50,278 nucleotides of DNA from Deltaproteobacteria bacterium (GTDB taxonomy: Bacteria; Desulfobacterota; Desulfobacteria; Desulfobacterales; SpSt-501). The translations under genes and the position numbers were made by a program. Every line of letters starts with the position of its first letter. Position 1 is the stretch's first letter. Shown piece by piece: positions 44,235 to 50,278 of the stretch. The notes beneath the pieces were generated by a model. It ran no database searches. It was not told where the DNA came from and saw nothing but the letters and a program-made list of their open reading frames with translations. The DNA is taken from positions 1-50,278 of the forward strand of contig JACRCN010000030.1 of assembly GCA_016219005.1 (NCBI GenBank). Direction: 5' to 3'.

Positions 44235-44370
44235 GGTGTTGAAAAACAAGCATCAGGCCGTCCGCCAAGACGTGCCGCGTTCTGGAAAGCGCAGCCCATT
44301 CGGAATATGTGAGCATTTGCAAAAGCCGCACCACGCCGGATCACGGCCTCCGGCGAGGTTTTTCAACGCC
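44235..44370. mobile_element. MITE-like element with 13-bp terminal inverted repeats
   Basis: GGTGTTGAAAAAC at 44235-44247 and GTTTTTCAACGCC at 44358-44370 are inverted copies with one mismatch, enclosing about 110 bp of non-coding DNA. The sequence sits in an otherwise short gap inside the operon between the deacylase and dppD genes. Similar GTTGAAAAAC-ended repeats are, from memory, common between genes in this bacterial group. It could alternatively be a long-range hairpin. No target duplication was established. Confidence 0.45.
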
Positions 44371-44426
44371 CTGTTAGACAAAGCCATGCGATTCTCAGAG
44401 CAGGTGCACGCACCCACAAGGCGCCC

Positions 44427-45410
44427 ATGACCACCGCACCGTTACTGTCCGTTGAGAACCTTCAGACCCACTTCATCACCTTCGATGGGGTGGCCAAAGC
44501 AGTGGACGATGTTACCTTCCGGATGGACCGCGGCGAGACCCTCGGCATCGTGGGCGAAAGCGGGTGCGGCAAGAGCGTGACCGCCCTGACCATCATGCGT
44601 CTGATCAAGGAGCCGCCCGGCCGCATCGCCGGCGGCCACATACGCTTCAAGGAGCAGGATCTCCTCGCCCTGCCGCCCGCCGAGATGGAACATATCCGCG
44701 GCAACCGCATCTCCATGATTTTTCAGGAGCCCATGACCTCCCTCAATCCGGTATACACCGTGGGCGATCAGATCGCGGAGATGTTCGTGTTTCACCGGCA
44801 CATGCGCCCGAGGCAGAGCTGGGAGCAAGCGGTGGGAATGCTCCGGAAGGTCCAGATGCCCAACCCGGAGAAGCGCGCCCACGAGTATCCGCACCAGCTT
44901 TCGGGCGGCATGCGCCAACGGGCCATGATCGCCATGGCCTTGGCCTGCGCCCCGGAGATCCTCATTGCCGACGAGCCGACCACCGCCCTGGACGTAACCA
45001 TCCAGGCCCAGATCCTCGAGCTCATGATCCAGCTCAAGCAGGACACCGGGGCGGCGATCATCATGATCACTCACGACCTGGGGGTCATCGCCGAGACGGC
45101 CCAGCGGGTGGTGGTTATGTACGCCGGCAGGGTGGTGGAAGAGGCGTCCACACAGGCTCTCTTTGAAGAACCGCTGCACCCTTATACCCAGGGGCTGTTG
45201 CGCTCCGTGCCGCGGATGGGTCAACGGGCCCGGCACGGGCGGGAACGGTTGGCGGAGATCAGTGGCGTGGTGCCGAGCCTGTACGAGTTGCCCGAGGGGT
45301 GCACGTTTCACCCCAGATGCCGCGAGGCTGAGAAAATCTGCCGCCGCCAGGTGCCCGAGATCAAGGAGTTGGGCGGCGGACGGCGTATCCGGTGCTGGCG
45401 CAGAGAGTGA
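44427..45410 (+). CDS. dppD: Dipeptide ABC transporter ATPase DppD
   Basis: A 327-residue ATPase. Walker A is [10 protein letters not shown], signature [15 protein letters not shown], Walker [15 protein letters not shown], switch [11 protein letters not shown]. The C-terminal oligopeptide-transporter extension has [14 protein letters not shown] and the [14 protein letters not shown] cysteine cluster typical of DppD/OppD. It works with DppF and the DppBC channel encoded on the other strand. Confidence 0.94.
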   Translation: MTTAPLLSVENLQTHFITFDGVAKAVDDVTFRMDRGETLGIVGESGCGKSVTALTIMRLIKEPPGRIAGGHIRFKEQDLLALPPAEMEHIRGNRISMIFQEPMTSLNPVYTVGDQIAEMFVFHRHMRPRQSWEQAVGMLRKVQMPNPEKRAHEYPHQLSGGMRQRAMIAMALACAPEILIADEPTTALDVTIQAQILELMIQLKQDTGAAIIMITHDLGVIAETAQRVVVMYAGRVVEEASTQALFEEPLHPYTQGLLRSVPRMGQRARHGRERLAEISGVVPSLYELPEGCTFHPRCREAEKICRRQVPEIKELGGGRRIRCWRRE

Positions 45411-45418
45411 TCGGTTCC

Positions 45419-46384
45419 ATGGGACACCTCCTCGAAGTGGAGAACCTCAAAGTGCATTTTCCCGTCAGGCGGGGGGTGTTATCCCGCACGGTGGGATACG
45501 TGCACGCGGTGGACGGGGTCAGCCTTCACGTCGGAAAGGGGGAGACCTTGGGCATTGTCGGCGAAAGCGGCTGCGGCAAGACGACCATGGGAATGGCGGT
45601 ACTGCGCCTCATCGAGCCCACCGCCGGGTGGGTGGCCTTCGAGGGCGTCGACCTCACCACCCTGGGCGGCCGCCAGCTGACCGAGCTGCGCAAGCGCATG
45701 CAGGTCATATTCCAGGATCCTTACGCCTCGCTCAACCCGCGCATGACCGTCAGACACATCCTGGGCGACCCCATGCGGATTCACGGCCTGTATCCCGGCC
45801 GGCAGTGCGAAGAACGGGTCGCCTACCTGATGGAGAAAGTCGGGCTGACCCCCGAGCAGGGCAACCGCTACCCCCATCAGTTTTCAGGCGGACAGCGCCA
45901 GCGCATCGGCATCGCCCGAGCCCTGGCGCTCGCGCCGCAGCTCATCATCGGGGACGAACCCGTCTCGGCCCTGGACGTGAGTATCCGGGCCCAGATCATC
46001 AACCTGCTCATCGACCTGCAAGCGGAATTCTCCCTCTCCTACATCATCATCTCCCACGACCTGGCGGTCGTGGAGCATATCTGCGACCGCATCGCCGTGA
46101 TGTATCTGGGAAAGATCGTGGAGCTGGCTTCCTTCAAGGACCTCTACGCGACCCCGCGCCACCCTTACACCCAAGCCCTGATGTCTGCCGTGCCCACGAC
46201 GGATCCCCGGGCACGCCAACAACGCGTCATCCTCTCCGGCGACGTACCCAACCCCATCCAGCCGCCCCAGGGCTGCCGCTTTCATCCCCGCTGCCCCCGC
46301 AAGTTCGGGCCCTGCGCCGAAAGCGAGCCGCCACTGATACCCATCGCGCCCGGACACTCGGTAGCCTGCTTCCTGCCGCAATAG
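45419..46384 (+). CDS. dppF: Dipeptide ABC transporter ATPase DppF
   Basis: A 321-residue ATPase from the ATG of MGHLLEVEN, eight nt after dppD; a GTG nine codons upstream would overlap dpp[13 protein letters not shown] is the DppF start. Walker [11 protein letters not shown]-loop [16 protein letters not shown], signature [15 protein letters not shown], Walker [14 protein letters not shown] and switch [11 protein letters not shown] are all intact. [12 protein letters not shown] and [15 protein letters not shown] close the family-specific tail. Confidence 0.94.
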   Translation: MGHLLEVENLKVHFPVRRGVLSRTVGYVHAVDGVSLHVGKGETLGIVGESGCGKTTMGMAVLRLIEPTAGWVAFEGVDLTTLGGRQLTELRKRMQVIFQDPYASLNPRMTVRHILGDPMRIHGLYPGRQCEERVAYLMEKVGLTPEQGNRYPHQFSGGQRQRIGIARALALAPQLIIGDEPVSALDVSIRAQIINLLIDLQAEFSLSYIIISHDLAVVEHICDRIAVMYLGKIVELASFKDLYATPRHPYTQALMSAVPTTDPRARQQRVILSGDVPNPIQPPQGCRFHPRCPRKFGPCAESEPPLIPIAPGHSVACFLPQ

Positions 46385-46518
46385 CCTTGCGTACGTCGGC
46401 ATCCAACGGCGGCTTGCAGCGGGTAATGGCTTCATGACATACCTCCTGTTGTGTTGCGGGTTGCCCTGGTGGTAAGAAATGTCCTGCCACGCGCCAAGCT
46501 GATTATCGGAGACCGGCA

Positions 46519-47265
46519 TTGCTGAACTCACAGGAAGCGACACCCCTTTACCAGAAACTGCGGGATATCCTGCGCAAGCAGGTCGAGGACGGGCGTTACC
46601 TGCCCGATCACGCCATTCCCTCGGAGCGCGACCTCTGCCAGCAATACCAGATCAGCCGCATCACGGTGCGCCAGGCCATTGCCGAGATGATCAACGAAGG
46701 CATCCTCTATCGCAAACAGGGCAAAGGGACTTTCGTTGCGCGGCGTAAAGTCAACCAGGGGCTATCCCGGATCGTCACCTTCAGCCGCACGGTGATGGAT
46801 ATCGGCATGAAGCCCTCGACTCGCATCCTCTTCCACGGCCTCCTGCCGGCCGGTCTGGAGGTGGCGAGCATCCTGAAGCTGCCGGATGCCGGCCAGGTGT
46901 TGAAAATGGTCCTTCTGGGCCAGGGCGACGACCATCCCCTGGTCGTCTACGAGTCCTATTTCCCGCCACGCGTCGGAAAGAAAATGCTCAAGGAGGCAAC
47001 GACCAGGGAGAAGCAGGGCCTGCCCTTCTCATCCTACGATCTCTACGGCCGGAACACGGGTCTCTACCCGGCCAGGGTCAGCCAGACCCTGGAGGCGGTG
47101 GCGGCCGACAACCTGCAGGCGCGAATGCTCGAGGTCCCCAAGGCAACCGCCCTGCTTCGGGTCACCTCCATCTTCACGACCCGCGACCACTCACCGCTCG
47201 AACTCCGGCGCGCTCTCTACCGCGGGGACTATTACAAGTTCAACGTCGTCCGGGATCTGGCCTAA
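46519..47265 (+). CDS. GntR/HutC-family (UTRA) transcriptional regulator
   Basis: A 248-residue regulator with a TTG start. Residues 8-75 are the GntR winged helix (LYQKLRDILRKQVEDG, IPSERDLCQQYQISRITVRQ). Residues 95-240 are the UTRA ligand domain (RILFHGLLPAGLEVA, ALLRVTSIFTTRD). Its ligand is unknown; the nearby genes suggest a peptide, N-acyl amino acid or TRAP substrate. A perfect palindrome over the downstream promoter is a strong candidate operator, implying that it represses the TAXI-TRAP genes. Confidence 0.9.
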   Translation: MLNSQEATPLYQKLRDILRKQVEDGRYLPDHAIPSERDLCQQYQISRITVRQAIAEMINEGILYRKQGKGTFVARRKVNQGLSRIVTFSRTVMDIGMKPSTRILFHGLLPAGLEVASILKLPDAGQVLKMVLLGQGDDHPLVVYESYFPPRVGKKMLKEATTREKQGLPFSSYDLYGRNTGLYPARVSQTLEAVAADNLQARMLEVPKATALLRVTSIFTTRDHSPLELRRALYRGDYYKFNVVRDLA

Positions 47266-47314
47266 CCTCAAGTCGGCCACGACGCATCGCACGTCTGCCC
47301 TCGTTTTTTTATGG

Positions 47315-47344
47315 TTGACAGCGGGCCAAGCGAACTGGTAATGA
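47315..47344 (+). promoter_or_regulatory. Sigma-70-type promoter of the TAXI-TRAP operon
   Basis: TTGACA at 47315-47320 is followed after 18 nt by TAATGA (47339-47344). The -10 is weak. It is overlapped by the palindrome at 47333-47350. Confidence 0.45.
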
Positions 47345-47360
47345 CCAGTTATCACCAGTT
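47333..47360 (+). promoter_or_regulatory. Candidate GntR-family operator with an extra half-site
   Basis: AACTGGT-AATG-ACCAGTT is a perfect 18-bp palindrome at 47333-47350, and the half-site ACCAGTT recurs at 47354-47360. The core TGGT-N-ACCA form is like operators of GntR proteins (for example FadR). It overlaps the -10 region of the promoter before the TAXI gene and lies 68 nt after gntR. Confidence 0.7.
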
Positions 47361-47433
47361 TCCTTGCTCCCGTGTGACCGCCGTGAAGGGCGGGTTGAAA
47401 ACACCTCACCAGAAAGACCGAAAGGAGGACCTC

Positions 47434-48474
47434 ATGCTTTCCCTGACTTTCCGGATCTTCGGAGCGGCGGTTTTCGCCGCCATGGCAATTTCCCTGGCGG
47501 CCGCCCCGCCGGCCGATGCGCAGGCCAAACCCAAGATAACCAACCTCAACATGGGCAGCACCTCCTCGACATCGGCGGTGTACGCCTGGTGCGTGGCCAC
47601 GGCCAATGTCATCAACAAGGCCGATGGCGGGCTGAACGTGACCGTTGTCGAAAGCGGCGCCGCCCTGGATAACCTGAGGAAACTCAAAACCGGCGCGTTC
47701 GACTTCGCGCTTTCGATCGACATCCCCTCGGCCATGCAGATGCACCAAGGTATCGACGCCTTCAAAGGCCAGCCCTGGCCGGATGTCCGTGTGTTGTTCA
47801 TCCGGAATGTCACCACCGATCGCATCTATGTTCGCAGGGATTCGGGGGTCAAAACCTTCACCGAACTGTCAGGCAAGCGGTTTTCTCCCGGAATCCCCGG
47901 AGCCTCCTCGACGTTGTACATGATGAAGTTCGATGAAGTGCTCAAGGCCAAGATCAACTTCATGCCCGGCGCTCTCGGTGATTCCATCAACGCCTTTCAG
48001 TCCAACAAGATCGTGGGCCTGCAGAAAACCAGCCCCGTCAACGCGATCGACGCCTCGCTGATCGAGGTGAACATGACGACCCCCATCACCGTCATCGGGT
48101 TCACCAGGGAGGACACTGAAAAGATCCGAAAAGTGTACCCCTACATCCCCTTCATCGAAACACCCAAAAGCGCGATCGCCCAACTGCCTGAAGCCGGCCC
48201 GATGTATGAATTGGCCCCCATCGTCGGCGCCATGGCCTCGAAAAGCCTTCCCGAAGATGTCGTTTATAAGATCGTCAAGGCCTATTATGAAGGATTGGAT
48301 GAAGTGGCCGCCTCCTACCCGTCCGTGAAGGGCTGGAATCCCATTTCCGACCTTTTCAAGTATGTGCCCGATGGGGCCGAGGTCCCCGTCCATGCCGGCA
48401 TGGTGCGCTATGCCAAAGAGAAAGGGATCAGCGTGCCGAAGCGCTTCCTCCCCCCGGAGTACAAGGACAACTGA
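47434..48474 (+). CDS. TAXI-family TRAP transporter solute-binding protein
   Basis: A 346-residue periplasmic protein from the ATG after AAAGGAGGACCTC. Residues 1-30 are a signal peptide (AVFAAMAISLAAAPPADAQA). The TAXI fold is evident in NMGSTSSTSAVYAWCVATANVIN and VVESGAALDNLRKLKTGAFD, then SGKRFSPGIPGASSTLYMM and VYKIVKAYYEGLDEV. It captures an organic anion or related solute for the fused permease that follows after 74 nt. Ligand unknown. Confidence 0.93.
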   Translation: MLSLTFRIFGAAVFAAMAISLAAAPPADAQAKPKITNLNMGSTSSTSAVYAWCVATANVINKADGGLNVTVVESGAALDNLRKLKTGAFDFALSIDIPSAMQMHQGIDAFKGQPWPDVRVLFIRNVTTDRIYVRRDSGVKTFTELSGKRFSPGIPGASSTLYMMKFDEVLKAKINFMPGALGDSINAFQSNKIVGLQKTSPVNAIDASLIEVNMTTPITVIGFTREDTEKIRKVYPYIPFIETPKSAIAQLPEAGPMYELAPIVGAMASKSLPEDVVYKIVKAYYEGLDEVAASYPSVKGWNPISDLFKYVPDGAEVPVHAGMVRYAKEKGISVPKRFLPPEYKDN

Positions 48475-48548
48475 GCAAGGGAAGCGCACGAAAAGGAGCG
48501 CGCACGAAGAACGTACCACCGGACGGCCATTGCCAGGGAGCGAATGCC

Positions 48549-50278
48549 ATGACCACCTACTCGGTGTTTCAGGAAGAACAGGAAGATGGTTCGGTGTCAG
48601 CAGGAGGCATGCAGGGCACGGTAAAAGAAAGGCTTCTGTTCTGGGGCGGTCTTATCTTCGCATTGGTGCAATTCATATTGCCCGTTTATGTTTATCTCAT
48701 CGACCTGCAGCTGAGGGCGATCCATGTCGGCTTGGGTATCTCCCTTGCCTTTCTGGTCTATCCTTTTCGGAAAGCACTTAAAGGCGAGAAGCTCTCCTGG
48801 CGGGATCTCGTCATTCTTCTGGGCGTTCTGATCAGCAACATCAATATTTTTTTGAAAACAATGGACATTTACAACGAACCGGGAAGTGCATCGAATCTGG
48901 ACCTTGCGCTGGGAATCTTCCTGTTTGTCATGGTTCTGGAAGCGGCGCGAAGGACGATGGGGTGGATCATCCCCGGCCTGCTCGTGTGTCTGTTCGGTTA
49001 CATTTTTCTTTCCCCCTATTTGTCCGGGATATGGCAGATGAAGGGCCTCAAGTGGCAGCTGGTGATCAACTCCCTGTACTATTCCCCCCTGGGCATCTAC
49101 GGCGCTGTAACCGGGATGTCCGCCACCTTCATCTCCATGTTCATCATTTTCGGCTCATTGCTTTCAGTGACCGGGGCCGGCAAAACGTTTATCGATCTGG
49201 CGCTGGCACTGGCGGGAAAATACACGGGCGGCCCGGCAAAGACAAGCGTCGTGGCAAGTGCCCTGTTCGGGAGCATATCGGGCAGCGCCGTGGCCAATGT
49301 GATGGTGACCGGCACCTACACGATCCCGCTGATGATCAAGTCCGGCTGCAAACCCAATTTTGCGGGAGCGGTTGAAGCGATTTCCTCAACGGGCGGCGGG
49401 ATCACCCCTCCGATCATGAGCATCACGGCCTTCATGATGGCTGAATTTCTCAACATGTCCTATCTGAAAATCATCGTCTATGCGATTATTCCCTGCGTTC
49501 TGTATTACACGGGCGTCATCGCCGGAATCCATTTCCTCACAAAACGCCAAGGGCTTAAAGGGTTGCCCCAAGATCAGATTCCCCGCTGGCGCGACATCCT
49601 GACGTTCCACAAAATGGCCGGGTTTCTGGTTCCCCTTAGCATCCTGCTGATCATGATCTACCTTGGCCGGCCATTGATAGAAGCCGGTTTTCACGCCTCT
49701 GTGGCGGCCGTCGTAATTTATTTCGTGATGAACTACCGCACCCACGGCTTGAAGAAACTCTTTGCCGACCTGGTCAAGGCTCTGAGCGGAGGGGGCCTTG
49801 ATATCGTGCGGTTGGTCCCCATCCTGGTTTCGATGAGCGTTCTCGTGAATCTGATCGGTCTGGCCGGTCTCGCCCCCAAAATCAGCGGCGTCATCTTCGA
49901 TGTGGGTGTTCACAACATTTACGTATCCCTGCTGATCGCTTCAATCTTGCCATTGGTGCTGGGGTTGGCGCTGCCCGTGGTACCCACCTATCTGCTCTCC
50001 GTTTCCATCCTGTCACCGGTAATGTTGAAACTTGGGGTCGATGTAGTCGCGGCACACCTGTTCTTCATCTACTGGGGCGTTCTAGGCGCCGTGACTCCGC
50101 CTACCTGTGAGGCGGCTGTGATCGCCGCCGGCATTGCCAAGGGGGATTGGATGAAGACAGGCTGGTATGCCATGGGGCTGGGGGCCGTGGCATTTTGTCT
50201 GCCTTACTTCATGGTGCTCGATCCCGCGCTGGTGGGAAGAGGCCCTGCAGGCCATGTCGCTCTTGCCGCGGCCACAGG
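48549..50278 (+). CDS. TRAP transporter fused permease (4TM/12TM), 3' end outside window
   Basis: The frame opens at ATG (MTTYSVFQEE, with AGGGAG upstream) and is still open at the window end, after 576 codons. It is a polytopic membrane protein. The first four TM helices correspond to the small DctQ-like part (FWGGLIFALVQFILPVYVYL onward). The rest is the DctM-like part, with SALFGSISGSAVANVMVTGT and AISSTGGGITPPIMSI, and LGLALPVVPTYLL and WGVLGAVTPPTCEAA later. This fused form is the usual partner of TAXI binding proteins and drives solute uptake by ion symport. A C-terminal piece is missing only because of the window edge. Confidence 0.93.
   Translation, partial: MTTYSVFQEEQEDGSVSAGGMQGTVKERLLFWGGLIFALVQFILPVYVYLIDLQLRAIHVGLGISLAFLVYPFRKALKGEKLSWRDLVILLGVLISNINIFLKTMDIYNEPGSASNLDLALGIFLFVMVLEAARRTMGWIIPGLLVCLFGYIFLSPYLSGIWQMKGLKWQLVINSLYYSPLGIYGAVTGMSATFISMFIIFGSLLSVTGAGKTFIDLALALAGKYTGGPAKTSVVASALFGSISGSAVANVMVTGTYTIPLMIKSGCKPNFAGAVEAISSTGGGITPPIMSITAFMMAEFLNMSYLKIIVYAIIPCVLYYTGVIAGIHFLTKRQGLKGLPQDQIPRWRDILTFHKMAGFLVPLSILLIMIYLGRPLIEAGFHASVAAVVIYFVMNYRTHGLKKLFADLVKALSGGGLDIVRLVPILVSMSVLVNLIGLAGLAPKISGVIFDVGVHNIYVSLLIASILPLVLGLALPVVPTYLLSVSILSPVMLKLGVDVVAAHLFFIYWGVLGAVTPPTCEAAVIAAGIAKGDWMKTGWYAMGLGAVAFCLPYFMVLDPALVGRGPAGHVALAAAT

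Noticed and set aside
45163-46437. Plus-strand frame of 424 codons overlapping dppF
   Set aside because: Alternate-frame shadow: Arg/Pro/His-rich, while dppF has all ABC ATPase motifs.

Overview
The window is GC-rich and densely coded, and looks like chromosomal DNA of an anaerobic or facultative member of the former Deltaproteobacteria (Desulfobacterota-like). This assignment is an inference from gene content: tandem GcvH-like cysteine proteins, a rubrerythrin-like protein, an HndA/HndC-type NADH module, a PEP-CTERM protein behind a sigma-54-type promoter, and TRAP/TAXI transport. No rRNA, tRNA or CRISPR array was seen.

Layout. Positions 1-3300 hold a gene tail, two tandem GcvH-like cysteine-rich proteins and a rubrerythrin-like protein. 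Positions 3300-6550 are an accessory patch with a decayed tyrosine recombinase, a decayed pentapeptide-repeat gene and an unusual intact gene. That gene joins an IS481-type transposase (HTH plus rve fold, with the second catalytic Asp lost) to a type II secretion GspC body (one TM helix, HR domain, PDZ). Positions 6550-15200 carry single metabolic genes: a di-haem cytochrome c peroxidase-like protein, a Tam-like methyltransferase with a possible ATC start, a PaaI-type thioesterase, a one-chain IorA-IorB molybdenum oxidoreductase, a dienelactone-hydrolase lipoprotein and an orphan amino-acid ABC ATPase. A PEP-CTERM gene with sigma-54 promoter and terminator follows at 15497-16344.

Positions 16650-23980 are a six-gene minus-strand glycoconjugate operon: a methyltransferase-GT2 fusion, two further methyltransferases, a radical SAM enzyme, an FkbM methyltransferase and a YfhO-like membrane protein. 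Positions 24540-31020 carry tag, a PilZ protein, clpS with a small partner, and an hndA - DRTGG protein - hndC - rseC group with no hydrogenase catalytic subunit. Positions 31270-34350 are a translationally coupled lipid-linked sugar operon (PIG-V-like transferase, GtrB-like GT2, HpnK/ChbG deacetylase).

Positions 34470-47265 form a peptide / N-acyl-amino-acid utilisation locus in two divergent arms. The minus arm is dppA (frameshifted), dppB, dppC, an M20 amidohydrolase, a YtcJ-type amidohydrolase and two overlapping methyltransferase genes. The plus arm is an N-acyl-D-amino-acid deacylase, dppD, dppF and a GntR/UTRA regulator. A perfect palindrome overlapping a promoter follows gntR and precedes a TAXI-TRAP transporter that runs off the window end, suggesting GntR control of it.

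The strongest candidate for something undescribed is the transposase-GspC fusion at 4238-6121. Its predicted topology places a DNA-binding-like fold in the cytoplasm and the HR/PDZ domains in the periplasm.
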